Source: Burkholderiales bacterium
GTDB taxonomy: Bacteria; Pseudomonadota; Gammaproteobacteria; Burkholderiales; Burkholderiaceae_C
NCBI GenBank assembly: GCA_028868875.1
Contig: JAGWTS010000003.1
Span: forward strand, 1-53,417
Direction of reading: 5' to 3'
Length of the DNA stretch: 53,417 nt
Both the position numbers and the translations under genes were made by a program. The stretch's first letter is position 1, and each line of letters starts with the position of its first letter. The notes under the pieces are model-generated. The model had not been told where the DNA came from. It saw nothing but the letters and a program-made list of their open reading frames with translations, and did no database searches. Positions 22,628 to 31,632 of the stretch are shown piece after piece.

Positions 22628-22880
22628 GTCCGGACCGAGGCAGCGCCTGCGCGCTGCCGAGTGCCAGCCGAAGGGCAGAGGGCTTGCAAGCCCTCTGCGC
22701 GGCCTGCAAGGCTGAGTCCGGACCGAGGCAGCGCCTGCGCGCTGCCGAGTGCCAGCCGAAGGGCAGAGGGCTTGCAAGCCCTCTGCGCGGCCTGCAAGGC
22801 TGAGTCCAGACCGAGGCAGCGCCTGCGCGCTGCCGAGTGCCGGCCGAAGGGCAGAGGGCTTGCAAGCGCGCTGCGCGGCC
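22623..22880. repeat. 88-bp tandem repeat with two hairpins per unit (2.9 copies)
   Basis: Units start at 22623, 22711 and 22799, exactly 88 bp apart. The first two are essentially identical; the third differs at a few positions and its end has decayed. Each holds a hairpin (arms GGCAGCGC / GCGCTGCC, loop CTGC; 22639-22658 in unit 1). Units 1 and 2 also hold a perfect 24-bp palindrome (22675-22698 and 22763-22786). Unit 1 includes the stop codon of the MetE-like gene, and the array ends just before the convergent lldD-like gene. It probably acts as a bidirectional terminator that has been tandemly multiplied. Confidence 0.85.
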
Positions 22881-22903
22881 CGGCGCTTCGCGTCGGGCCT
22901 CGT

Positions 22904-24055
22904 TCAGGTCGGGAAGGTGCCGGGCAGCAGGATGCTCCTGTCGACCTGGTCGATGCGGGTCTTGCCGCAGAAGGCCATCGTCAGGTCGAGCTCCTTGTGG
23001 ATGATCTCCAGCGCCTTGGTCACGCCGGCTTCTCCCATTGCCCCCAGGCCGTACAAGAATGCGCGGCCGATGAAGGTGCCGCGCGCGCCGAGCGCCACGG
23101 CCTTGAGCACATCCTGGCCCGAGCGGATGCCGCCGTCCATGTGGACCTCGATCTTCGAGCCCACCGCATCGACGATCGCGGGCAGGGCGCGGATGCTGGA
23201 TTCGGCGCCGTCGAGCTGGCGCCCGCCGTGGTTGCTGACGATGAGGGCATCGGCGCCTGAATCGGCGGCGAGCTTCGCGTCCTCGACATCCTGGATGCCC
23301 TTCAGGATCAATTTGCCGCCCCAGCGCTTCTTGATCCACTCGACGTCGCCCCAGTTGAGCTGGGGGTCGAACTGGTCGGCGGTCCACGACGACAGGCTGC
23401 TCATGTTGCCGACCCCCGAGACATGGCCGACGATGTTGCCGAACTGGCGCCGCTTCGTCCCGAGCATGCCCAGGCACCAGCGCGGCTTGGTCGCCATGTT
23501 CGCGATGTTGGCCAACGTCAGCTTCGGGGGAGCCGAGAGGCCGTTCTTCAGGTCCTTGTGGCGCTGGCCGAGGATTTGCAGGTCCAGCGTCAGCACCAGG
23601 GCGCCGCAGCGCGCGGCCTTCGCGCGGTCGATCAGGCGCTCGATGAAGGCGCGGTCGCGCATCACGTAGAGCTGGAACCAGAACGGCGCCTTGGTGTGGG
23701 CGGCGATGTCCTCGATCGAGCAGATGCTCATCGTCGAGAGCGTGAACGGGATGCCGAACTTCTCGGCCGCCTTGGCCGCGAGGATCTCGCCGTCGGCATG
23801 CTGCATGCCGGTGAGGCCGGTCGGCGCGATCGCCACCGGCATCGCGGCCGGCACGCCAATCATCGTCGTCGCGGTGCTGCGTCCGGTCATGTTCACCGCG
23901 ACGCGCTGGCGCAGCTTGATGCCCTGGAAATCGGCCTCGTTGGCGCGGTAGGTGCCCTCGGTCCACGAGCCCGAATCGGCGTAGTCGTAGAACATGCGCG
24001 GCACGCGCTTCTGCGCGAGGCGGCGCAGGTCTTCGATTTGGGTGATGACCGTCAT
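22904..24055 (-). CDS. lldD: FMN-dependent alpha-hydroxy-acid dehydrogenase (LldD-like)
   Basis: FMN enzyme of the L-lactate dehydrogenase/glycolate oxidase family, oxidising an L-2-hydroxy acid. It has 383 residues. Landmarks: YDYADSGSWTEGTYRAN at the N terminus, the FMN-binding MPVAIAPTGLTGM, the catalytic histidine and arginine in SNHGGRQLDG, and MDGGIRSGQDVLKA for the FMN phosphate. The start MTVITQIEDLRR is chosen because GGAG sits about ten bases upstream; a start 14 codons earlier is less likely. L-lactate is the usual substrate of LldD, but mandelate or glycolate relatives cannot be excluded. The LysR gene upstream on the same strand may regulate it. Confidence 0.88.
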   Translation of the reverse strand: MTVITQIEDLRRLAQKRVPRMFYDYADSGSWTEGTYRANEADFQGIKLRQRVAVNMTGRSTATTMIGVPAAMPVAIAPTGLTGMQHADGEILAAKAAEKFGIPFTLSTMSICSIEDIAAHTKAPFWFQLYVMRDRAFIERLIDRAKAARCGALVLTLDLQILGQRHKDLKNGLSAPPKLTLANIANMATKPRWCLGMLGTKRRQFGNIVGHVSGVGNMSSLSSWTADQFDPQLNWGDVEWIKKRWGGKLILKGIQDVEDAKLAADSGADALIVSNHGGRQLDGAESSIRALPAIVDAVGSKIEVHMDGGIRSGQDVLKAVALGARGTFIGRAFLYGLGAMGEAGVTKALEIIHKELDLTMAFCGKTRIDQVDRSILLPGTFPT

Positions 24056-24133
24056 GTCGTTGTCTCCGTTGCAAGCTTCTTCGTCGCTGCTGCGCATCCT
24101 ATCGAAGCCGCAACGGCGCGGCCGGAAAGATAT

Positions 24134-25042
24134 TCAGGCGGCGCCGGAAAGCGCTTCCTGCGCTTCGAGGTCGATCCGGGCGCAGGCTTCGGTGAGCCAC
24201 GCCGCAAAGGCCGCGGCCGCCGGATCGGCGGCGGCGAAGGGGGCGATGAAGTATTGACCGGCCGGCTCGGCGCTGACCGCGAACAAGGGCCGCAGGCGGC
24301 CGGCGCGCAGCCAGTGGCGCGCCAGGCTGGGGCGGCCGAGCGCCACGCCCTGGCCCGCGACCGCGGCTTCGAGCGTGAGGCCGAGGTCGACGAACTTCGG
24401 CCCGCTCGCGGGCTCGGGCCAGGCCAGGCCGGCGGCGCGGAACCAGGGCGTCCAGGGTTCGATCGGCGTGCGCAGCAAGGGCGCGTGGGCGAGGTCGGAC
24501 GGAACCCGCAGCGGTGGCAGGCGTTCGAGCAGGGCGGGCGCGGCCAGCGGCAATACCCGGTCGTGCAGCAGCGCCCGGCCGGCGCTGGCGTCGCCGTGGC
24601 GCACCTCGATGTCGGCATCGGCGGCCTGGCGGTCGAGGTAGGGGATCGAGAGCACGATCTCGAGCTCGACCTCGGGGTGGGCGGCGGTGAAGGATTCGAG
24701 CCCCGGCACCAGCACCTGGCGCGCGAAGGTGGGCGGCGCGCAGACGCGCAGCTTGTGCACGCGCTGCCTGGCGCGGCGGTGCTGCGGCATCGCCGCGAGC
24801 AGGCCGAGCGCGGCGCCCACCTGCTGCAGGTATTCGCGCCCGGCGGCGGTGAGCTGCAAGGCCTTGCCGCTGCGCACGAACAGCGGCGTGCCGATCAGCT
24901 CCTCGATGCTCGCGACGCGCTTGCTCACCGCGCTCGCGGTCACCGCGAGCTCGTCGGCGGCGCGCTCGAAGGTGCCCAGGCGCGACGCCACCTCGAAGGC
25001 GCGCAAGGCCTCGATCGAGGGGAAACGCAGATCGGCGGGCAT
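24134..25042 (-). CDS. LysR-family transcriptional regulator (GcvA-like)
   Basis: DNA-binding regulator of 302 residues. The winged HTH is at about 8-67 (FPSIEALRAFEVASRLGTF, then TASAVSKRVASIEE as recognition region). The effector-binding domain is at about 95-295. The phrase LPSxEALRAFE and the C-terminal layout resemble the GcvA/AmpR subgroup. The effector is unknown. It lies 78 bp upstream of the lldD-like gene on the same strand, which makes that gene a candidate target. TAGACT lies 8 nt before the ATG without a Shine-Dalgarno. The 125 bp to the next gene upstream shows nothing else. Confidence 0.9.
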   Translation of the reverse strand: MPADLRFPSIEALRAFEVASRLGTFERAADELAVTASAVSKRVASIEELIGTPLFVRSGKALQLTAAGREYLQQVGAALGLLAAMPQHRRARQRVHKLRVCAPPTFARQVLVPGLESFTAAHPEVELEIVLSIPYLDRQAADADIEVRHGDASAGRALLHDRVLPLAAPALLERLPPLRVPSDLAHAPLLRTPIEPWTPWFRAAGLAWPEPASGPKFVDLGLTLEAAVAGQGVALGRPSLARHWLRAGRLRPLFAVSAEPAGQYFIAPFAAADPAAAAFAAWLTEACARIDLEAQEALSGAA

Positions 25043-25167
25043 GGGTTGCGAGTCTATTGCGCCGTGGCCCAGCGCCGCGGCCGCGCGCGCCTTTCAGTTC
25101 AGGCTTGCGCGAACAAGGCTCGACGTGTCGTCTGCTCCCGCCGCGCCACGGTGCAGGCGGCGCAGAG

Positions 25168-25662
25168 TCACGGCGCGGATCCGCTCGCCGGTCGCTCGGC
25201 CGGAATCGGCGGCGGAAAGCCGAGGCCGCCGGCGATGCGGTTCCAGGCATTGATGGCGGCGATCGATGCCGTGAGAAAGGCGATCTCCGCCTTCGAGAAT
25301 TGCGCTTGCAGTTCAAGCTCGATCGCGCCCGCCGGGGGCTGCCCGGCCATCAGCGTCAGCGCTTCGGTCCAGCCCAGCGCCGCCGCTTCGCGGGCCGAGT
25401 AGACGCCGGCCTCGCGCCAGGTGGCGACGAGGTCGATCTTGGCCACGGACAGCCCCGCCTTGCGCGCCGCGTTGAGGTGGAACTGCAGGCAGAAGGCGCA
25501 GCCATTGATCTGCGAGGCGCGGATCTTCAGGAGTTCGGTGAGCGGCTTCTCGAGCCCGGATTCGTCGACCGCCGCGCCGAGCGCGCGCAGCGCCCGCACC
25601 ACGCCGGGCGCTGCGCCTTCATAGGCGCGGAGGTCGAAACGGGTGGCGGTGTCGTGGGCCAT
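25168..25662 (-). CDS. AhpD-like carboxymuconolactone decarboxylase family protein
   Basis: Alkylhydroperoxidase AhpD-like protein of 164 residues. The redox/proton-relay motif CAFCLQFH (C55, C58, H62) in the core helix is intact, followed by ARKAGLSVAKIDLVATW as in the family. Such proteins reduce peroxides or decarboxylate lactones; the actual substrate is unknown. The start at MAHDTATRFD fits homologues better than the ATG 13 codons upstream, which would run into the intergenic repeats. It is divergent from a MarR regulator with only 53 bp between them, a common arrangement for a MarR-controlled stress gene. Confidence 0.87.
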   Translation of the reverse strand: MAHDTATRFDLRAYEGAAPGVVRALRALGAAVDESGLEKPLTELLKIRASQINGCAFCLQFHLNAARKAGLSVAKIDLVATWREAGVYSAREAAALGWTEALTLMAGQPPAGAIELELQAQFSKAEIAFLTASIAAINAWNRIAGGLGFPPPIPAERPASGSAP

Positions 25663-25685
25663 GGCTTTGCCGTCGGTTAATATCA

Positions 25686-25716
25686 GAACCCTGACAATCA
25701 TATTCGAGCCCTGACA
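25686..25716. promoter_or_regulatory. Candidate MarR operator: 11-bp direct repeats
   Basis: GAACCCTGACA (25686-25696) and GAGCCCTGACA (25706-25716) differ at one base and are 20 bp apart. The first half also forms TCAG-aacc-CTGA. They fill the 53-bp gap between the divergent ahpD-like and marR genes, and the second abuts the marR ATG. This is the expected place for an autorepressor site. Confidence 0.5.
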
Positions 25717-26174
25717 TGAACGGCAAGACCCCCATGCCCGCCGTCGGCGAAGGCCGGCGCGGCCGTTCCGGGCACATCGGCTACCTGCTGCGCCAGGCCC
25801 ATGCTGCGCATCGGGCGCGCATGGAGCATGCGCTGGCGCCTTGCGGGGTCACGCTGCCGCAGTTCTCGGTGCTGACGATGGTCGCGGCCTACCCCGGGGT
25901 CTCGGGCGCCGAGCTGGCGCGCCTGGCGCTGCTGACGCCGCAGACGATGAGCGTGATCGTCGCCAACCTCGAGCGCGCCGGGGCGATCGCGCGCCGGCCG
26001 CACGACGCGCATGGGCGCATCCTCTTGATCGAGATCAGCCCGGCCGGCCGCAGCCTGCTCGCGCGCTGCAAGGCGGCGGTGCGCGCGGCCGAGGCGGCGC
26101 TGCTGGCGGGTCTCGATGAAGCGGAAGACGCGGTGGTGCGGCGCTGGCTCGTCGCCGCGGCGCAGGCGCAGTAG
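25716..26174 (+). CDS. MarR-family transcriptional regulator
   Basis: Winged-helix regulator of 152 residues. The core HTH runs from LPQFSVLTMVAAYPGVSGAELARLA to the recognition helix TPQTMSVIVANLERAG, followed by the wing RRPHDAHGRILLIEIS. The family usually binds a small ligand or senses oxidation and represses a divergent gene, here the AhpD-like protein. No Shine-Dalgarno is visible at ATG 25716, and ATG 25734 is an alternative. If the first is used, the operator-like repeat runs to the start codon. Confidence 0.9.
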   Translation: MNGKTPMPAVGEGRRGRSGHIGYLLRQAHAAHRARMEHALAPCGVTLPQFSVLTMVAAYPGVSGAELARLALLTPQTMSVIVANLERAGAIARRPHDAHGRILLIEISPAGRSLLARCKAAVRAAEAALLAGLDEAEDAVVRRWLVAAAQAQ

Positions 26175-26181
26175 CGCCGCC

Positions 26182-26661
26182 TCAGTCGGAGCAGCTGACG
26201 CTGCCGCAGCCGGTGATCGGCGCCGCGTTCGCGCCGCGCGGGCGCTCGGTTTCGCCGCGGGTAGCGTCGAAGCCTTGTTCGGCCATGGTCTGGGCCAGCG
26301 CCGCGTCCATCATCTGCGCGTGCTGCGGGAACCACTCGGCCAGACCCGCGACGAGCTGGCGCAGCAGCGGCAGGTTGGCCGCGTGCTTGGCCTTGACCTC
26401 GGCGAGCAGCTGCAGCACGTGGGCGTGCTGGAAGGCGTGGCAGTTCTCGGCCGCGAAGCCGAGCGCGCCCATCCAGCGGTCTTCCTGGGCGAAATGGGCT
26501 TCGGTGTGGGCGACGAAGCGCTCCAGGCTGGCCGCCAGCGCATCGGCCGGGCCGTCGATCGCGGCTTCGAGCTCGGTCAGCAGATCGACGAACTCGCGGT
26601 GGGTGTCGTCCATCTGCGGGTGTTGCAGGGCGAGCGCTTCGGACCAGGTGAGGGCAGACAT
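26182..26661 (-). CDS. Bacteriohemerythrin
   Basis: Single-domain O2-binding di-iron protein of 159 residues. Iron ligands can be matched in order: H14 and H21 (HPQMDDTH), H51/H55/E59 (HTEAHFAQED), the pair in HAFQHAH near 75-79, and HAQMMDAAL near 113 with Asp. The C-terminal tail of about 35 residues is outside the fold and ends GCGSVSCSD with two cysteines, which is unusual. Such proteins store or deliver oxygen or sense redox. It is convergent with marR, only 7 bp apart. Confidence 0.9.
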   Translation of the reverse strand: MSALTWSEALALQHPQMDDTHREFVDLLTELEAAIDGPADALAASLERFVAHTEAHFAQEDRWMGALGFAAENCHAFQHAHVLQLLAEVKAKHAANLPLLRQLVAGLAEWFPQHAQMMDAALAQTMAEQGFDATRGETERPRGANAAPITGCGSVSCSD

Positions 26662-26744
26662 GGGCGGGCGGGGCAGGGACGCTTGGGGCGGAGCGCGCAG
26701 TCTAGCCGCGCCGAGACTGCCGCTGGCTGACCTGAGTCAAACGC

Positions 26745-27980
26745 TCAGGATGGGTCCGCGGGCGCGTCGAAGAGCGACAGCCCGGGGTCCACGCCCGCCG
26801 CGGGGGCCTGCGCCGCGGCCCGCTCGGGGTCGCCCGCGCGCGGCCGCACCAGGGTGCCGGCGCGCACCCCGAGCAGGCGCAGCCGGCGCGTCAGGTCCAC
26901 CCGCTTCAGGCACAGCCCGGCGGCATGGCGGATGGCGGCGAAATCGGCCGTGGGCTCGGCCAGCGTGAGGTCGCGCGTCACGGTCTTGAAGTCGTCGAAG
27001 CGCAGCTTGATGCCGATGGTGCGGCCCGCGTAGCCCTTGCGTTGCAGGTCCTGCGCCACCTGTTCGCACAGGCGGCTGAACACGGCCGTGAGCTCGGCGC
27101 GGTCGTGGCGGGCGTGCAGGTCGCGCTCGAAGGTGGTTTCGCGGCTCATCGAGACCGGCTCGCTGTGGGTGACCACCGCGCGCTCGTCGATGCCGTGCGC
27201 CGCGTCGTGCAGCCAGGCGCCGTAGCCGCGGCCGAAGCGGGCGACGAGCCAGGCCTTGTCGCGCGCCGCGAGCTCGCCGATCGTGGTGATGCCCAGCGCT
27301 TGGAGCCGCGCTCCGGCCTTCGGGCCGATGCCGTTGATGCGCCGCACCGGCAGCGGCCAGATGCGCGTCGGAAGCTCGGCCGCGGTGACGATCGTGAGGC
27401 CGTCGGGCTTGTCGAGCTCGGAGGCGATCTTCGACAGCAGCTTGTTTGGCGTGACGCCGATCGAGCAGTTCAGGCCCGTGGTGCTGCGCACGTTGTTGCG
27501 GATTTCCTGGGCGATGGCGCGCACGCCGCCCAGCGGGTCGTGGCCCACCGCCTCGTGCACGCCCGGCACCTCGCTCAGGTCGATGTAGATCTCGTCGATG
27601 CCGCGGTCTTCGATGACGGGCGCGACCTCGGCCACCGCGGCCTTGAACAGGCGCGAGTAGCGTCGGTACTGCTCGAAGTCGGTGGGCAGCAGCACCGCGT
27701 CGGGGCAGCGCAGCGCCGCTTTCATCAGGCCCATGCCCGAATGCACGCCGTAGTCTCGCGCCGCATAGGTGGCGGTGGTGATGACGCCGCGCCCGGTGTA
27801 GTGGCGCAGCGTCGCGAAGCGCCGGCTGCCGTCGGCCAGGGTTTCGGGCTGGTGCCGCCGGCCGCCGCCGATGACCACCGGCAGGCCCTTCAGCTCGGGG
27901 TAGCGCAGCAACTCCACCGACGCGTAGAACGCGTCCATGTCGAGGTGGGCAATCCAGCGCAGGGGCTTCACGCTTGGCAT
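26745..27980 (-). CDS. dinB: DNA polymerase IV
   Basis: Y-family error-prone polymerase of 411 residues used in lesion bypass. The catalytic motifs are HLDMDAFYASVE at the N terminus and RGIDEIYIDLSEV with the acidic pair near residue 130. The GIGPKAGARLQALGI helix-hairpin-helix lies near 210 and the little-finger domain follows. There is no obvious canonical beta-clamp box (QLxLF), though the tail PGLSLFDA is close. TACGAT lies 6 nt before the ATG with no Shine-Dalgarno. No LexA box was recognised upstream. Confidence 0.94.
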   Translation of the reverse strand: MPSVKPLRWIAHLDMDAFYASVELLRYPELKGLPVVIGGGRRHQPETLADGSRRFATLRHYTGRGVITTATYAARDYGVHSGMGLMKAALRCPDAVLLPTDFEQYRRYSRLFKAAVAEVAPVIEDRGIDEIYIDLSEVPGVHEAVGHDPLGGVRAIAQEIRNNVRSTTGLNCSIGVTPNKLLSKIASELDKPDGLTIVTAAELPTRIWPLPVRRINGIGPKAGARLQALGITTIGELAARDKAWLVARFGRGYGAWLHDAAHGIDERAVVTHSEPVSMSRETTFERDLHARHDRAELTAVFSRLCEQVAQDLQRKGYAGRTIGIKLRFDDFKTVTRDLTLAEPTADFAAIRHAAGLCLKRVDLTRRLRLLGVRAGTLVRPRAGDPERAAAQAPAAGVDPGLSLFDAPADPS

Positions 27981-28028
27981 CGACCCATCGTACGGCGGGG
28001 CGGCGGCGCGCGCCGGCCGCGCTGCGGT

Positions 28029-29444
28029 TCAGGCGGGTGCGAGGCGCTGGCGATGGTGCTCGATCTGCGCGCGCACCTGCTCGGGCGCGGTGCCGCCGAC
28101 GACCTTGCGCGCCGCCATCGAGCCGCGCAGCGTCAAGGCGGCGAACACGTCTTCGCCGATCGCCGGGTTGAAGCCCTGCAGCGTCGCCAGCGGCAGCTCG
28201 GCCAGGTCGCGGCCTTCGCGGATCGCGAGCTTCACGGCATGGGCCACGGTCTCGTGGGCGTCGCGGAAGGGCAGTCCCTTCTTCACGAGGTAGTCGGCGA
28301 GGTCGGTCGCGGTGGCGTAGCCCTTGAGCGCGGCGCGCTCCATCGCCTCGGGCTTGACGACGATGCCGCCCGCCATCTCGGCCATGATGCGCAAGGTGTC
28401 GCGCAGCGTGTCGACGGCGTCGAACAGCGGCTCCTTGTCTTCCTGGTTGTCCTTGTTGTAGGTCAGGGGCTGGCCCTTCATCAGCGTCAGCAGGCCCATC
28501 AGATGGCCGACGACGCGCCCGGTCTTGCCGCGCGCGAGTTCGGCGACGTCGGGGTTGCGCTTCTGCGGCATGATCGAACTGCCGGTGCAATAGCGGTCGG
28601 CGAGGTCGATGAAGCCGAAGTTCTGGCTCATCCAGAGCACGATCTCCTCGGCCAGGCGCGAGACGTGGATCATCGCGATCGACGCGAAGGCCGCGAATTC
28701 GAGCGCGAAGTCGCGGTCGCTCACCGCGTCCAGGCTGTTCTGGCAGACGCCGTCGAAGCCGAGCGTGCGCGCGACGCGCTCGCGGTCCAGCGGGTAGCTC
28801 GTTCCGGCCAGCGCCGCCGCGCCCAGGGGCATGCGGTTCAGGCGCCGGCGCAGGTCGGCCAGGCGCTCGGCGTCGCGCGCGAACATCTCGACGTAAGCCA
28901 GCAGGTGGTGGGCGAAGCTCACCGGCTGCGCCACCTGCATGTGGGTGTAGCCGGGCATCACGGTTTCGGTGTGGCCGGCGGCGAGTTCCACCAGCGCGCG
29001 CTGCATCCCGACGAGCAGCGCGGCGATGGCGTCGACCTCGGCGCGCAGCCACAGGCGCACGTCGGTCGCGACCTGATCGTTGCGGCTGCGCCCGGTGTGC
29101 AGGCGCTTGCCGGCGTCGCCCACGAGCTGGGTCAGTCGCGCCTCGATGTTCAGGTGCACGTCTTCGAGTTCGAGCTTCCATTCGAAGCGCCCGGACTCGA
29201 TTTCCTCGCTGATCTGGGCCATGCCGCGGCGGATCGCCTCGAGGTCGGCCGCGCCGATGATGGCCTGGGCCGCCAGCATCTCGGCATGCGCGAGGCTGCC
29301 TTCGATGTCGGCGCGCCAGAGCCGCTGGTCGAAACCGACGCTGGCGGTGTAGCGCTGGACGAGCTCGCTCATCGGCTCGCTGAACAGGGCCGACCAGGCC
29401 TGCGCCTTGTTGGCCAGCGGGTTGGAAGACGGATTGGAAGACAT
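28029..29444 (-). CDS. argH: Argininosuccinate lyase
   Basis: Last step of arginine biosynthesis, splitting argininosuccinate to arginine and fumarate. It has 471 residues. Superfamily marks: [34 protein letters not shown] with the catalytic His, and the signature [11 protein letters not shown] with the catalytic Ser. The start [13 protein letters not shown] is preferred to an ATG 24 codons upstream that would lie inside the divergent algZ. The argH-algZ-algR-hemC-hemD order is the same as around Pseudomonas fimS/algR. Confidence 0.96.
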   Translation of the reverse strand: MSSNPSSNPLANKAQAWSALFSEPMSELVQRYTASVGFDQRLWRADIEGSLAHAEMLAAQAIIGAADLEAIRRGMAQISEEIESGRFEWKLELEDVHLNIEARLTQLVGDAGKRLHTGRSRNDQVATDVRLWLRAEVDAIAALLVGMQRALVELAAGHTETVMPGYTHMQVAQPVSFAHHLLAYVEMFARDAERLADLRRRLNRMPLGAAALAGTSYPLDRERVARTLGFDGVCQNSLDAVSDRDFALEFAAFASIAMIHVSRLAEEIVLWMSQNFGFIDLADRYCTGSSIMPQKRNPDVAELARGKTGRVVGHLMGLLTLMKGQPLTYNKDNQEDKEPLFDAVDTLRDTLRIMAEMAGGIVVKPEAMERAALKGYATATDLADYLVKKGLPFRDAHETVAHAVKLAIREGRDLAELPLATLQGFNPAIGEDVFAALTLRGSMAARKVVGGTAPEQVRAQIEHHRQRLAPA

Positions 29445-29497
29445 GCGGCTGCGCGGACGAACGCGGACAAGGGGAGCCCGTATTATCCGCAGCCGAG

Positions 29498-30619
29498 ATG
29501 TCGAACCCCGAGTCATCGCTGGACGAAACCCGGCCGGCCAGTCTTTGGCCCGACAGCCTGCGTGCGCCGCGCAGCTCGAGTTTTCCGATCACGCGCTTCG
29601 ACGCCGCCGCCGAGGAGCGCGCGCGCAGCGAAGCCCAGACTGCGGCGGCGTTCGACGTCTGCCACCCGGCGCTTGCCTTGCGCGCGTTGCTGCTGGTGCA
29701 GGCGGTGCTCGTGGTGGCCGCGCTCGCGCTGTCCACCAACCTGGCCGACTGGGGCCAGCGCCAGGCCGGCAGCACCTTCGGCGGGGTCGCCGCCACTCTG
29801 GTCTGGCTGGTCGCGGTCTGCGGTGCCAAGAAAGGCCTGCGGCGCGCCAGGCCGGCGCCGCGCGCCGCCCTCGTTCTCGCGCTCGGGGCCATCGCCGCGC
29901 TCATCGGCTGGCTGCCGCTGTGGGGGCTCGGGCTGGCCGCTGCGGCGGGCGGTTTGCGTCCGCTCGCGATCGGCCTGGCCGGTGCCGGCCTGGCGGCGAT
30001 GCTCTGGGCCTGGCTCGAATTGCGCGCGCGCATCTGGCACCCGGCCAATGTCCAGGCCCGGCTGGCCGAACTGCAGTCGCGCATCCGCCCGCATTTCCTC
30101 TTCAATGCGCTCAATACCGCGCTCGCCCTGGTGCGCAGCGACCCGGCGCGTGCCGAGACGGTGCTCGAGGACCTGGCGCAGCTGTTCCGCGTCGCGCTCG
30201 CCGATACCGGCACTTCGGTGGCGCTGGAAGAGGAGATCTCGCTCGCCCGCGCCTATCTCGCGATCGAGGAGGTGCGCTTCGGTTCGCGCATGAGCGTCGA
30301 ATGGGAGGTCGACCCCGCCTGCGCCGAGGCGCGCGTGCCCCCGCTGGTGCTGCAGCCGCTGGTCGAGAACGCGGTGCGCCACGGCGTCGAGCCGGCAGCC
30401 GCCGGAGCCCGCATTGCGGTGCGCGCCGAGGCCCGGCACGGCCAGGTTCTGCTGACCGTGAGCAACACGGTCCCCGACGAACCGTCGAGCCCGGGCCACG
30501 GCATGGCCTTGCACAACATCAGGGAAAGGCTGCGCCTGCTGCATGACGTGGCCGCGCAATGCGAGGTCTGGCGCGAGGGCGACCAGTTTCATGCGCGCAT
30601 CGTGCTGCCTTTGCCATGA
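29498..30619 (+). CDS. algZ: LytS/AlgZ-type sensor histidine kinase
   Basis: Membrane sensor kinase of the His_kinase (LytS/YehU) family with 373 residues. About four hydrophobic segments lie between 60 and 175, then the phospho-acceptor H199 in [10 protein letters not shown], and an ATPase part with [12 protein letters not shown] near 290 and [11 protein letters not shown]. There is no periplasmic domain, so the signal is probably sensed in the membrane or cytoplasm. The partner is the response regulator 163 bp downstream. TATTAT (29481-29486) lies 11 nt before the ATG as a likely -10. By synteny it is the counterpart of FimS/AlgZ, which controls alginate and type IV pili in Pseudomonas; targets here are unknown. 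Confidence 0.9.
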   Translation: MSNPESSLDETRPASLWPDSLRAPRSSSFPITRFDAAAEERARSEAQTAAAFDVCHPALALRALLLVQAVLVVAALALSTNLADWGQRQAGSTFGGVAATLVWLVAVCGAKKGLRRARPAPRAALVLALGAIAALIGWLPLWGLGLAAAAGGLRPLAIGLAGAGLAAMLWAWLELRARIWHPANVQARLAELQSRIRPHFLFNALNTALALVRSDPARAETVLEDLAQLFRVALADTGTSVALEEEISLARAYLAIEEVRFGSRMSVEWEVDPACAEARVPPLVLQPLVENAVRHGVEPAAAGARIAVRAEARHGQVLLTVSNTVPDEPSSPGHGMALHNIRERLRLLHDVAAQCEVWREGDQFHARIVLPLP

Positions 30620-30782
30620 CGCGCCGCAGCGCTTGCGAGCGCTCATCCCGGAGTGCGCCGGGTCGCTCCCGGTCGCTCATCGCGCAGAGCGCGGCGCGCG
30701 GAAATTTCCGATGCGCCCGCAGGCAATGCCTTCGAGCTCATTCCCGCTCGGCGCGATCGACCGCAGGCCCTAGGGTGCGCCA

Positions 30783-31541
30783 GTGAACGCGCGGACGAAT
30801 CCCCAGGCTGCCTTGCGCATCGTCATCGTCGACGACGAGGCCCCGGCACGGATGCGCCTGCGCACGCTCGTCGAGTCGATGGCCGAGCCTGAGTCCGAAG
30901 TCGTCTTCGAAGCCGCCGAGAGCGATTCGACCCTGTCCTGGCTGCGCGCGAACGACGCCGATCTGCTGCTGCTGGACATCCGCATGCCGGGCCGCGGCGG
31001 ACTCGCCCTGGCCGGCGCCCTGCGCTCGCTGGCGCGGCCGCCGTTGGTGGTCTTCGTCACCGCCCATGCGAGCCATGCCGTGGCGGCGTTCGACCTCGAT
31101 GCCGTGGACTACCTGACCAAGCCGGTGCGGCGCGAGCGCCTCGAGGCCGCCCTGCGGCGCGTGCACCAGCGCCTGCATCCGCCGCAGGCCGCATCCGCGG
31201 CGCCGCTGCTGGTGGTGCACGACCGCGGCCGCGTGCTGCGCCTGCCGATCGACGAGGTGCTCTATCTCAAGGCCGAGCTCAAGTACGTCACGCTGCGCAC
31301 CGCGCACCACAGCTACGTGCTCGACGACGCGCTGGCCGAGCTCGAATCCCGGCTCGGCCCGGGCTTCCTCCGCATCCACCGCAACGCCCTCGTCGCGCGC
31401 CATGCGGTGCGTGCATTGGAACGTCGCGCCGGCGCGGCCGCCGACGAAGGCTGGGCGGTCTGCGTGGCCCCGGCCGATGAATGGCTGGCGGTCTCGCGGC
31501 GCCAGGTGGCCGCGGTGCGCGCGGCCCTGGCCGACGCGTAG
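30783..31541 (+). CDS. algR: LytTR-family response regulator (AlgR-like)
   Basis: Two-domain regulator of 252 residues. The receiver domain has phospho-acceptor D65 in LLLLDIRMPG, acidic DDE near 17-19, and Thr/Lys in VTAH and TKPVRRERL. A LytTR DNA-binding domain follows (about 150-250), with VLYLKAELKYVTLRT and FLRIHRNALVAR. The start is GTG. It is downstream of the algZ-like kinase but separated by 163 bp, longer than usual for a coupled pair, with no gene or clear promoter in the gap. LytTR proteins bind direct repeats; none is assigned here. Confidence 0.9.
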   Translation: MNARTNPQAALRIVIVDDEAPARMRLRTLVESMAEPESEVVFEAAESDSTLSWLRANDADLLLLDIRMPGRGGLALAGALRSLARPPLVVFVTAHASHAVAAFDLDAVDYLTKPVRRERLEAALRRVHQRLHPPQAASAAPLLVVHDRGRVLRLPIDEVLYLKAELKYVTLRTAHHSYVLDDALAELESRLGPGFLRIHRNALVARHAVRALERRAGAAADEGWAVCVAPADEWLAVSRRQVAAVRAALADA

Positions 31542-31632
31542 CCCTAGCGGTGGCGCGCGCCTTCGAGCCTGCGGTCGTTCGGCCGGCCCGGGCCTGCCGC
31601 GGCTCGCCGCGCGGGCTGCGGCTGCACGCCGT

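Noticed and set aside
22661-23669. Open frames reading the 88-bp repeats into the antisense of lldD
   Set aside because: They only repeat the array in translation and then shadow lldD; no ribosome site or family match.
24147-24159. GGAAAGCGCTTCC resembling the glucan operator
   Set aside because: It lies inside the lysR coding sequence, its outer bases differ, and it is far from any glucan gene.
30620-30782. A small gene between algZ and algR
   Set aside because: Short frames exist, but none has a ribosome site, and they are Arg/Ser/Ala-rich composition artefacts.
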